The notes: generated by a model not told the origin, from the sequence alone. A stretch of 9,751 nucleotides of DNA from Calditrichota bacterium (GCA_024275555.1 JAJRYW010000375.1:1-9751), one strand, 5' to 3'. Shown: positions 1 to 5,879, counted from the first letter of the stretch. Numbers and translations: made by a program.

Positions 1-1
1 C

Positions 2-1105
2 CCCGCGCATCCGGTGGGATTGCTCTTCCACAAACTGCTCCGGAAGCGTTTCCCGCTGCCAGTTGCAGGCGCTGATCTGGTAGAGAATCCTCTGGTAATC
101 GTCCAGGACATAGTGCGTTCCCACGGTCTGATCGGGAATAAACTGTACACTGAAGCCCTGCTCAAGGATGGAATCGATCACCTGGCGCAATTTTTCTTTA
201 TAGGCGTCCAGCAGCAAGGTTTTTAATTCCAGGTCCACCGTCGATGAGGTTCCGTCATAAAAGCTGGCCAGCAGGTTAATGTGGGAAACATAAGGGAAAT
301 TGCGGTCGTGAATCCGCACGGTCAGTTCGCGGCTGCGGGCGTAATTTTTCCAGATGATGCGCCGGATATCGTCGCCGGGGGTGTATTTTTTGTAATCCAG
401 CGGCTCGCCTTTGGCAAAGCGGTGGCGCTGCACTTTCAGCACCGGCTCCTGGGCGTGGTCCGTTTTAATGGGAAGCGGCTCCTGGTCGCTTACCGGCGCT
501 TCGATAAAAATGCCCTGGTTCTCATCTTCGCGATACGGGAAGGCAAAAAGGTGAAAAAAATCTTCAAAAAAGATAAACGCGGCGCGAATCCGGTAATCTT
601 TGATATTGGGCATGGCGACAGCTTTGGTCGACATCATCCCCCGTTTTTTGCCCGCTTCGATAATGGGCTGATCCAGGAGGATGTCTTCACTCTGCTGTCC
701 ATCCTGGTAGATCAATTTAACCCGCACATAGCCGAACCAGGGTTTCCGCAGGCCGTAGACGCGTATCTCCGCCGGGCGCGAGGCCGGCTGAGCGCTCTTC
801 GGCAGAAATTTTATTTTGATGATATCTTCCCGCTCTTCGGGGTCTTCCTCCAAAATGCGTTTTTTGAACCAAAAGGCCAGGTAGGCCGGCACGCCGGAGA
901 ACAAACTGAACACCAGCACCAAACCGCAAAAAGCAATGGTGATGGCGCTCAAGACAATCTGCACCCGCGCGGCGCTGCCCGGCATCCCGCTGTGATGGTT
1001 GATCCAGTAATAGGCAATCCCGGCCAAAACCGCCAGGAGGAAAAAATTCCGCCGCAGGAAAAAGAAATTCTTATATAATGCCAATTGCTGTTTGATTTTC
1101 TTCAT
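2..1105 (-). CDS. DUF58-domain membrane protein, C-terminus beyond window edge
   Basis: The reverse strand is open from an ATG at 1105 to the window edge, giving 368 residues with no stop, so the 3' end is missing. Residues about 19-36 and 50-80 form two hydrophobic membrane segments. A charged, mostly beta-type region follows, and residues 233-257 carry the DUF58 signature, including YTPGDDIRRIIWKNYAR. After it comes a stretch resembling the degenerate VWA-like part of the family. DUF58 proteins are usually membrane-anchored partners of MoxR-type AAA+ ATPases; their biochemical role is poorly defined. An AAA+ ATPase gene lies upstream on the same strand, with a crotonase gene between, and the gap to the crotonase stop is 97 bp. 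The ATG lacks a strong Shine-Dalgarno; an in-frame TTG three codons upstream is an alternative start, and a TGA further up closes the frame. The plus-strand reading frame over 281-1078 is a shadow. Family call is confident; exact start is moderate. Confidence 0.88.
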   Translation of the reverse strand, partial: MKKIKQQLALYKNFFFLRRNFFLLAVLAGIAYYWINHHSGMPGSAARVQIVLSAITIAFCGLVLVFSLFSGVPAYLAFWFKKRILEEDPEEREDIIKIKFLPKSAQPASRPAEIRVYGLRKPWFGYVRVKLIYQDGQQSEDILLDQPIIEAGKKRGMMSTKAVAMPNIKDYRIRAAFIFFEDFFHLFAFPYREDENQGIFIEAPVSDQEPLPIKTDHAQEPVLKVQRHRFAKGEPLDYKKYTPGDDIRRIIWKNYARSRELTVRIHDRNFPYVSHINLLASFYDGTSSTVDLELKTLLLDAYKEKLRQVIDSILEQGFSVQFIPDQTVGTHYVLDDYQRILYQISACNWQRETLPEQFVEEQSHRMRG

Positions 1106-1202
1106 CAGACCCAATATAAGTTCTTTTAACTCGCCAGACTGTCAGGCGCACGTTTTTTTTATGATACATGAGATATTTCATCGCTCAGCCTAAACCCCTA
1201 AC

Positions 1203-1955
1203 TCAATTCTCCCGTCGGTATTTCGCCAGAACCTTCTGGAACGGCTCCCCGAACCAGAGTTTGACAAACAAATCGGTTTCCAGGCGGCTCATTTCCTGCC
1301 AATCCAGGTGCTGATGCTGCTCGGCCAGGGTCAGGAAGGCCTCCACCGCCTGGGGCGGGTGGGCCAGAATTTGTTGGGCAAATCCGGCCGCTTCTTCCAG
1401 GAGTTCCCCAGCCGGGCAAATCCGGTCCACAAAGTGAATCCGCAGCGCTTCCGGTGCGTCGATCTTCTCCCCTCCCAGGAAGAGCCGCAGCGCCCGGCTC
1501 CGGCTGACAATCCCCAACAATCGCCGTCCGCCGCCCCAGCCGGTAATAATCCCGTTGGGCGCCTGCCGGAAGCTGAACAGGGCATGATCGGCCGCAAAGC
1601 GGAAGTGGCAGGCCGTTAAAATCTCGCAGCCGCCGCCCAGGGCCTGCCCGTTCACCGCGGCAATGACCACCCGTTTACCGAAATAAAGCCGTTCCAGGAG
1701 CCGCTGCATCCGCAGGGACATCTCCCGGCAGGCGCCTTCATCCCGAAGAGAGGCAAAATAGCGCAAATCCCCGCCGGCGCAAAAGGTTTCGTTGCCGGCC
1801 CCGGTAAGAAGAATGGCCCGGCAGCACGCATCAGCCTCGATCCGGTTCAAGTGGTCTTCCCAGGCCTCCATCATCTCCCGGTTTACCGAGTTGTGCACCT
1901 CGGGCCGATTTAAGCGCAGCAGGGCAATTTCTCCCTGTCGTTCAAAATCGATCAA
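1203..1955 (-). CDS. Crotonase-superfamily protein (enoyl-CoA hydratase/isomerase or acyl-CoA decarboxylase-like)
   Basis: 250 residues, the usual length for a single-domain crotonase. These enzymes act on acyl-CoA thioesters in the cytoplasm. Visible motifs are LNRPEVHNSVN near the N-terminus, the oxyanion-hole segment CAGGDL (58-63), and AAVNGQALGGGCE (99-111), where E111 matches the first catalytic Glu of enoyl-CoA hydratases. The second catalytic Glu appears replaced: by hand alignment Q131 falls at that site, and GIITGWGGGRRL (135-146) follows. The W-G-G pattern is closer, from memory, to ethylmalonyl-CoA decarboxylase-like members than to classical hydratases, so hydration is not assured. 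The start is TTG at 1955 with a GGAGA ribosome binding site six bases upstream. A stronger AGGAGG (1980-1975) serves a six-codon ORF whose TGA overlaps this TTG. The gene is followed after 97 bp by the DUF58 gene on the same strand. Superfamily is confident, reaction is not. Confidence 0.9.
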   Translation of the reverse strand: MIDFERQGEIALLRLNRPEVHNSVNREMMEAWEDHLNRIEADACCRAILLTGAGNETFCAGGDLRYFASLRDEGACREMSLRMQRLLERLYFGKRVVIAAVNGQALGGGCEILTACHFRFAADHALFSFRQAPNGIITGWGGGRRLLGIVSRSRALRLFLGGEKIDAPEALRIHFVDRICPAGELLEEAAGFAQQILAHPPQAVEAFLTLAEQHQHLDWQEMSRLETDLFVKLWFGEPFQKVLAKYRREN

Positions 1956-1969
1956 TCACTGTCTCCCAT
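1952..1969 (-). CDS. Candidate leader mini-ORF coupled to the crotonase start
   Basis: On the reverse strand AGGAGG (1980-1975) sits five bases before ATG at 1969-1967, which opens a frame M-G-D-S-D-stop. Its TGA (1954-1952) overlaps the TTG start of the crotonase (1955-1953) as TTGA. A terminating ribosome would be placed on the weak TTG start, which fits translational coupling. Alternatively the ATG is the ancestral start and a one-base change put it out of frame, or a sequencing error did. Translation of the peptide is inferred only. Confidence 0.4.
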   Translation of the reverse strand: MGDSD

Positions 1970-1981
1970 TGACACCTCCTG

Positions 1982-2032
1982 CGTTGAATTACATTTGACG
2001 CTGAAGAAACGGATATTCGCAGATTTTTTATT
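1982..2032 (+). repeat. TTGACGC-type dispersed intergenic repeat, copy A
   Basis: Begins CGTTGAATTACATTTGACGC and continues with GA-rich words such as CTGAAGAAAC and CGCAGAT. It shares its first ~24 bases with copy B (2287) and, inverted, with copy C (2461). It lies directly upstream of the crotonase ribosome binding site, so it may also carry promoter or operator function. Confidence 0.55.
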
Positions 2033-2054
2033 CCACTGAAGAATGCTTTGCTGC

Positions 2055-2149
2055 AAAATTTCGATCCACGGTCAAGCTGAAGCTTGACAATCCTGGAAAA
2101 ATTTCACCCCGAAAATTTACTTCACTGTCAAACTGAAGCTTGACACTCC
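2055..2149. repeat. Two direct copies of a palindrome-centred repeat
   Basis: Unit 1 spans 2055-2093 and unit 2 spans 2112-2149. Both begin AAAATTT, contain CAC close before the palindrome, and end with TCC. The core of unit 1 (2071-2088) is a perfect inverted repeat, GTCAAGCT-GA-AGCTTGAC. The core of unit 2 (2127-2144) is the same with one mismatch (GTCAAACT in the left arm). The units are offset by 56-57 bp. They could be REP-like extragenic palindromes or operator sites; the sequence alone does not decide. Confidence 0.75.
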
Positions 2150-2286
2150 AATAGGCCAACACAATTTATTTTGTCGGGGGCATCGTTGTTGAATCCAATT
2201 ATGTAAGCTCAACTCCTCTGACGGTTGATGTTTATAGAGTTCCCGCTCATTCTCAGTGTTCTTCAACCTAATTCTTGCCAATCCCA

Positions 2287-2352
2287 CGTTGAACTTAATT
2301 TGACGCAGAATGCCGCTGATTTGGGCAGAGTTCCGCTGAGAGAATTTTTATT
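2287..2352 (+). repeat. TTGACGC-type dispersed intergenic repeat, copy B
   Basis: Begins CGTTGAACTTAATTTGACGC, then repeats short words GCAGA, CGCTGA, GCAGAG and CGCTGAG before an AT-rich end. Same orientation as copy A. The periodic G-C-[AT]-G-A words resemble intergenic repeats I recall from other environmental bacteria, but no family name can be assigned. Confidence 0.55.
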
Positions 2353-2460
2353 TATCCTGAATTATGAATAATTCCCATCTTTTTCCCCGTTTTCTCGCTT
2401 TTCTCTCACAATCGGGATGAACGGAAGATTTCCGCAGACCGCCTTTTTTGGTTTTAAAAC

Positions 2461-2515
2461 AATTTCAGCGTTTCTCTGTCTTTTTCAGCGTTTCTCCGCG
2501 TCAAATTTAATTGAA
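2461..2515 (-). repeat. TTGACGC-type dispersed intergenic repeat, copy C (inverted)
   Basis: Read on the reverse strand it starts TTCAATTAAATTTGACGC, followed by GGAGAAACGCTGAAA and a second GAGAAACGCTGAAA, so it contains an internal direct repeat. It is inverted relative to copies A and B and lies just downstream of the AAA+ ATPase stop codon. Confidence 0.55.
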
Positions 2516-2527
2516 CCCCAGGTTCAA
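2511..2527 (-). terminator. Small hairpin after the AAA+ ATPase gene
   Basis: Perfect 7-bp arms (2511-2517 and 2521-2527) with a 3-base loop start 16 bases past the ATPase stop codon. On the reverse strand the stem is followed by TTAAATTT, not a clear T-run, and only three of the seven pairs are G-C. A weak terminator or an mRNA 3'-end stabiliser is possible. Confidence 0.35.
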
Positions 2528-2542
2528 ATAACAACGGCGCAA

Positions 2543-4063
2543 TTACCGAAGCGGGTCCAAATCCGGGTAATCCGTTTCATCCTCGTTTTCATCTGCCATG
2601 GGAAGCATACTGCTGAGCAGGTCGCGGAACTGCAAGCCCTCTTCCAGGCGATGTTTGCTCAGGAACGAGTATTCCGCCAGGGCGTGCAGCACAAGCTCCA
2701 TGACGAACAGGTGAGCATCGGCGTCCAAATCCGGCTGATATTTTTTGACGAACTCATGCAATCCCGCTACTTGAATGAGGGTATTCCGGTAGTCATCATG
2801 AGCCATGTCATTGAGCACATCCAGGGTATGGCCTTCTCCAAACCAGCCAATAATTTTTTGATACGGGTTAATTTTGGTGTTTTTCTTAAGCTGTTCCGGG
2901 TCGGGGAAATGCTCTTTAAACAAAGAGCGGATAGCCTTGCCGATCAATGTTTGGGCTACCTGGGAAGGGCCTTCCTGCTCGCCTTCGTAGACCAGTTCAA
3001 TTTTTCCGGTGATGGCCGGGACAACCCCCCAGAAATCGGCAATGCGCACGGTGGTTTTTTCTTCGCCAAACAACAACAGCCGGCGTTCCGCGGCGCTGAG
3101 CAGGTTCTCGTAGGCGGAAATAGTCAGGCGCGCCGAGACCCCGCTGCGGTGATCGACATATTCGCTGTTACGCGCCTCGAAGGCGATCTGCTCCACCAGC
3201 TCTTTGGCCAGCTCCGGGACCTGCACCCGTTCTTCCTGTTCTCCCGAAACCCGGGCCTCCTGCTCGGTAATTTTCCGGGCAATTGCAATCGATTTGGGAT
3301 AGTGGGTTAAAATCTGGCTCTCAATACGATCTTTCAGCGGCGTAACAATGGCACCTCGATTGGTGTAATCCTCCGGGTTGGCGGTAAAGACAAATGCGAT
3401 GTCCAGCGGGATGCGCAATTTGAAACCGCGAATCTGGATATCTCCCTCCTGCAAAATATTGAACAGGGCCACCTGGATGCGCGCCTGCAAGTCGGGCAGT
3501 TCGTTGATCACAAAAATACAGCGGTTTGAGCGGGGCACCAGGCCAAAGTGAATCACCCGTTCATCCGAGTAGGGCAAACGCAGGTTGGCCGCTTTGATGG
3601 GGTCGCTGTCGCCAATCAGATCGGCTACCGAGACGTCCGGGGTGGCTAATTTCTCGCTGTAACGCTCGGAGCGGTGCAGCCACTGAATGGGCGTCTCGTC
3701 TCCTTTTTCCAGGATCAAATCCCGGGCGTAGCGGGAGATGGGCCGGAGGGGATCGTCGTTCAGTTCCGCCCCGGCGACGACCGGAATATACTCATCCAGC
3801 AAATTCGTCATCAGCCGGGCAATGCGGGTCTTGGCCTGCCCGCGCAGTCCCAGCAAAATAATATTATGGCGCGATAAAATTGCCCGCTCGAGATCGGGAA
3901 TCACCGTTTTTTCATAGCCGAGGATACCTTCAAATAGCGGCTCCCGAGCGGCCAACTTGCGGATCAGATTTTCCCGCAGTTCCTGCTTAATGGATTTGGG
4001 CCGGTATCCGCCCTGCTTCAATTGCCCGAGGGTGTTTATGTGGGGAAGATTCGAGTGAATCAT
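2543..4063 (-). CDS. MoxR/ChlI-type AAA+ ATPase (COG1239-like)
   Basis: 506 residues. The AAA+ core spans about residues 45-320: Walker A GLRGQAKT (72-79, the MoxR/chelatase A-K-T form), Walker B region CIFVINELPDL (182-192), sensor-1 segment FTANPEDYTNRG with N229, TPLKDRI (241-247) holding the likely arginine finger R246, and GVSARLT (308-314) near sensor 2. Walker B has Asn (N187) where Asp is usual, followed by the normal Glu (E188). From memory, long homologs annotated as magnesium chelatase in other phyla share VNELPDL, so this is probably a family trait. The last 150 residues are a helical extension ending in an acidic tail. Relatives work with VWA or DUF58 partners; a DUF58 gene lies downstream on the same strand. 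True magnesium chelation is unlikely because no chlorophyll genes are seen. The start is ATG with GGAG about ten bases upstream; the smaller frame overlapping it by ATGA is repeat-derived and not believed. Confidence 0.9.
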   Translation of the reverse strand: MIHSNLPHINTLGQLKQGGYRPKSIKQELRENLIRKLAAREPLFEGILGYEKTVIPDLERAILSRHNIILLGLRGQAKTRIARLMTNLLDEYIPVVAGAELNDDPLRPISRYARDLILEKGDETPIQWLHRSERYSEKLATPDVSVADLIGDSDPIKAANLRLPYSDERVIHFGLVPRSNRCIFVINELPDLQARIQVALFNILQEGDIQIRGFKLRIPLDIAFVFTANPEDYTNRGAIVTPLKDRIESQILTHYPKSIAIARKITEQEARVSGEQEERVQVPELAKELVEQIAFEARNSEYVDHRSGVSARLTISAYENLLSAAERRLLLFGEEKTTVRIADFWGVVPAITGKIELVYEGEQEGPSQVAQTLIGKAIRSLFKEHFPDPEQLKKNTKINPYQKIIGWFGEGHTLDVLNDMAHDDYRNTLIQVAGLHEFVKKYQPDLDADAHLFVMELVLHALAEYSFLSKHRLEEGLQFRDLLSSMLPMADENEDETDYPDLDPLR

Positions 4064-4110
4064 TTATTTGCAACTCCATTCCGGTCTGGTTTGATGAGCG
4101 ATAAATCGCA

Positions 4111-4129
4111 TGCTCCGGGCGCCGGAGCA
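4111..4129. promoter_or_regulatory. Perfect 8-bp hairpin upstream of the AAA+ ATPase
   Basis: TGCTCCGG-GCG-CCGGAGCA. It lies about 50 bases before the ATPase ATG on the opposite strand, so it would be in that gene's 5' leader or promoter. On the plus strand it is followed by ATTTT, but no plus-strand gene precedes it to be terminated. Role unknown. Confidence 0.4.
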
Positions 4130-4221
4130 ATTTTGGGTGCGGCGTCTTTACACCGCCGGAATCTATAACGATTTCCGGGCTTATGCAATCCGCTTGATTT
4201 CTTTTCCCCGGTGCTTGTGCA

Positions 4222-4368
4222 GTATTTGTGTAGCCGGACCGTTATCAAGTAAAATTTCCCCTCCCCGGCCCTCCCCGAAACCGGGGAGGGAGACCGGTTT
4301 CCCTCCCGGCCAGCCGGGAGGGAGTAAGGGGGGACATTACCATTACATGAAGGCAACTACACAAATAC
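4222..4368. mobile_element. MITE-like repeat element with 12-bp terminal inverted repeats
   Basis: The ends are perfect inverted repeats: GTATTTGTGTAG at 4222-4233 and CTACACAAATAC at 4357-4368. Between them sit two GC-rich hairpins: 9-bp arms 4269-4277/4282-4290 and 11-bp arms 4300-4310/4313-4323. A competing 7-bp pairing, 4278-4284 with 4294-4300, is also possible. CTTGTG occurs directly right of the element (4369-4374) and two bases left of it (4214-4219), a possible but imperfect target duplication. There is no room for a transposase in 147 bp, so it would be non-autonomous. The C/T-rich inner hairpins resemble repeat families seen in many environmental genomes (recalled, not searched). 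Confidence 0.5.
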
Positions 4369-4426
4369 CTTGTGAACTATCGCTCCGACGATTCATTCAA
4401 ATTCGCCAAAGTTGCCAGGCTTCTTT

Positions 4427-4459
4427 GACAAGCTCAGCTATGAATTCAGCCGAGTTGTC
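4427..4459. repeat. Imperfect foldback repeat
   Basis: GACAAGCTCAGC (4427-4438) pairs with GCCGAGTTGTC (4449-4459) with one bulged base and one A/C mismatch, around a 10-base AT-rich loop. It looks like an extragenic palindromic repeat. It is partly similar in wording to the GTCAAGCT palindromes at 2071 and 2127, but not the same unit. Confidence 0.45.
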
Positions 4460-4530
4460 ATCTGACATCTAATTTGTTCCGGCTACAAAAGTTCCCTTTT
4501 ACAGGAAGAATTTTAGCTCCCTGGGCAGCG

Positions 4531-4551
4531 CAAGAGTTCACGAACTTCTTG
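4531..4551. promoter_or_regulatory. Operator-like palindrome upstream of the lipoprotein gene
   Basis: CAAGAGTTC (4531-4539) and GAACT-T-CTTG (4542-4551) form an inverted repeat of nine pairs with one extra T, centred about 73 bases before the lipoprotein ATG. The size and position suit a transcription-factor site or a small leader hairpin. No matching second site was found. Confidence 0.3.
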
Positions 4552-4613
4552 TTTCCCAAACACTCCGGTTTTAAGTTGGCTTTCTGAAATCAAAATTAAC
4601 GGAGGTAATATAT

Positions 4614-5546
4614 ATGAAGCTACCTATTTTTCCGGTCATTCTGCTTGTTTTGGCCGGCGTGCTGGCAACGTCCTGTTCCGAAGCCCGGGAAGGGGCGCCG
4701 TTGCCTGAAAAGCCCTATACCCAGGAAATGTTCAATCAGTACTGGTACAGCGGCAAAGCCGAGTTAACCAGCTACCAACTGAAGCAGGCCCGCTATGGCG
4801 AGATTCACTCCGGAACTGCGGTGCTTATATTTGTTACGGAAGATTTTTTGCCGGACCGGCAAGTGAAATATGAGCAGGGGCCGCGCCCGGACAATGTTAC
4901 CTCGGTGCTCAAACTCAACTTTATGCGTAATTTTTTAACCGGCGTCTATCCTTATTCGATGATGACCTCGGTGTTTACACCGGTAAACCAAATTGACCGG
5001 ACCCTGAAACTGAGCAGTTCCGCCCAGGAGTGGTGCGGCCATGCCTATATGCAACTGAACCGCGACGACGACCAATATCGGGGCGTGCTCTATTCCTATT
5101 TTCAGGCGGAAGGGGATCAGGAGTTTAACATTCCGGCGGTTTTGCTGGAAGATGAATTGTGGAACCGGGTGCGCCTGAACCCGGATGCGCTTCCCACCGG
5201 CGTGGTGGAGGTTGTTCCCGGGTCCCAGTTCCTGCGCTTTCGGCACCAGGAATGTGTTCCCCATTCCGCTGTTGCCTCGCTGGACACCTTGCATAATCCC
5301 GCCTGGAGCGACTCGTTGCTGAAACGCTTCCGGCTGGAGTACCGGGACATCCCCCGGACATTGGAGATAGTTTTCGAAGCCCGCTTTCCCTATCAAATTG
5401 TCTATTGGGAAGAGGAGATGCTGAGCGGCTTTGGCGCTCCCACGCGCCTTAAAACCACGGCAACCCGCATCAAAAGTATCCAGTTGGAGTACTGGAGTAA
5501 AAATTCGCTTGCCGACACGACCTACCGGGAAATGCTGGGTTTGTGA
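4614..5546 (+). CDS. Probable lipoprotein of a Bacteroidota-type family (often mislabelled 'septum formation inhibitor Maf')
   Basis: 310 residues. The N-terminus has a short basic start, a hydrophobic stretch (about residues 4-18) and LATSC, a lipobox-like end that puts the lipidated Cys at residue 21, so export and membrane anchoring by lipid are likely. The mature part is soluble and rich in aromatic residues. Notable segments are FNQYWYSGKAELTSYQLKQA, VYPYSMMTSVFTPV, QEWCGHAYMQLN, LWNRVRLNPDALPTG and YWSKNSLADTTYREMLGL. From memory these match a family of about 300-residue lipoproteins common in Bacteroidota that databases sometimes call Maf, although nothing here resembles the Maf nucleotide pyrophosphatase. 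Function is unknown. The start is well supported: GGAGG at 4601-4605, eight bases before ATG. It is the only plus-strand gene between the divergent ATPase and the convergent cheV, so it is probably monocistronic. Confidence 0.85.
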   Translation: MKLPIFPVILLVLAGVLATSCSEAREGAPLPEKPYTQEMFNQYWYSGKAELTSYQLKQARYGEIHSGTAVLIFVTEDFLPDRQVKYEQGPRPDNVTSVLKLNFMRNFLTGVYPYSMMTSVFTPVNQIDRTLKLSSSAQEWCGHAYMQLNRDDDQYRGVLYSYFQAEGDQEFNIPAVLLEDELWNRVRLNPDALPTGVVEVVPGSQFLRFRHQECVPHSAVASLDTLHNPAWSDSLLKRFRLEYRDIPRTLEIVFEARFPYQIVYWEEEMLSGFGAPTRLKTTATRIKSIQLEYWSKNSLADTTYREMLGL

Positions 5547-5568
5547 AGCTCTTTTATCATAGCTTTAA

Positions 5569-5839
5569 TAGACCTTATTACAAACTAAGTTTATATTACT
5601 ACATAACTTATGTCATTTCGAACGAAGAGAGAAATCTGTTAGCACTCGTAACTTTGTCTGTACTTTACAATTATTTTAGCCAACATAGTATCGTATACAA
5701 ACAGATTTCTCTCTACGCTGCGCTTCGTTCGTGGCAACGCCCTCCCGCGCCAATGCCAACGGCGCCACGTTGTGGTTGGGAAAATGACATAGATTTTTAA
5801 GGGTAATATTTACAGACAATTAAAGAGTAATAAGGTCTA
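5569..5839. mobile_element. Nested foldback element with 13-bp inverted termini
   Basis: The outer ends are perfect inverted repeats: TAGACCTTATTAC (5569-5581) and GTAATAAGGTCTA (5827-5839). Inside are further paired blocks in mirrored order: TATGTCATTT (5609-5618) with AAATGACATA (5782-5791), CGAACGAAG (5619-5627) with CTTCGTTCG (5723-5731), and a 15-bp pair AGAGAGAAATCTGTT (5626-5640) with its complement (5700-5714). A GC-rich insert of about 50 bases (5732-5780) interrupts the right arm. The ends can be read as TA plus GACC, as expected for insertion at TA (IS630/mariner-type MITEs), but this is inference. The 85-codon frame over it is repeat-derived. It fills most of the 350-bp gap between the lipoprotein gene and cheV. 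Confidence 0.6.
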
Positions 5840-5842
5840 ATG

Positions 5843-5879
5843 AGCAAAGCCCTCCTGAAATATTCGGGAGGGCCTTGCT
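5843..5879. terminator. Long hairpin between convergent genes, likely bidirectional terminator
   Basis: Arms 5843-5858 and 5864-5879 form about 16 pairs with one mismatch and one wobble around a five-base AT loop; the core is GCCCTCC/GGGAGGG. It lies 18 bases past the cheV stop and downstream of the convergent lipoprotein gene. Neither side has a good T-run, so it may act as an mRNA 3'-end stabiliser or a factor-aided terminator rather than a classic intrinsic one. Confidence 0.5.

Larger units (their letters stand above)
1956..2542. other. Repeat-rich intergenic spacer, 587 bp
   Basis: No convincing gene is seen between the AAA+ ATPase stop and the crotonase start. The spacer holds two direct copies of a unit of about 38 bp with a central palindrome, three copies (one inverted) of a TTGACGC-type dispersed repeat, and a small hairpin just past the ATPase stop. 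The middle part (about 2150-2285) is AT-rich with nothing recognisable. The length and repeats suggest the ATPase and the crotonase are not one tight transcription unit. Confidence 0.6.
4064..4613. other. Divergent intergenic spacer with repeats, 550 bp
   Basis: This spacer separates the divergent AAA+ ATPase and lipoprotein genes and should hold both promoters, though no convincing -35/-10 pair was found. It contains a hairpin near the ATPase (4111-4129), a repeat element bounded by 12-bp inverted repeats (4222-4368), a second foldback (4427-4459) and an operator-like palindrome (4531-4551). The open frames across it translate to low-complexity P/S/G-rich text produced by the repeats and are not genes. 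Confidence 0.6.

Noticed and set aside
281..1078. 265-codon plus-strand frame
   Set aside because: It lies opposite the DUF58 gene. The reverse strand gives the clear family motif and membrane segments, while this frame shows no domain and has no good ribosome binding site.
1115..1160. Imperfect palindrome followed by a T8 run on the plus strand
   Set aside because: It looks like an intrinsic terminator, but no plus-strand gene precedes it and its stem has almost no loop. On the minus strand, where the genes lie, the run is A.
2417..3310. 297-codon plus-strand frame
   Set aside because: It covers repeat copy C and the antisense of the AAA+ ATPase, whose motifs are unmistakable. It is a codon-bias shadow.
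4060..4356. 98-codon minus-strand frame overlapping the ATPase start by ATGA
   Set aside because: The overlap looks like coupling, but the product is mostly translated hairpin repeat (P, S, G and R rich), so coding is unlikely.
4420..4450. TTGACA as a -35 box upstream of the lipoprotein gene
   Set aside because: No -10-like hexamer lies 16-18 bases downstream, and TTGACA is part of the foldback repeat at 4427.
5543..5800. 85-codon plus-strand frame after the lipoprotein gene
   Set aside because: Nearly all of it is the foldback element, and the sequence reflects the palindrome rather than a protein.
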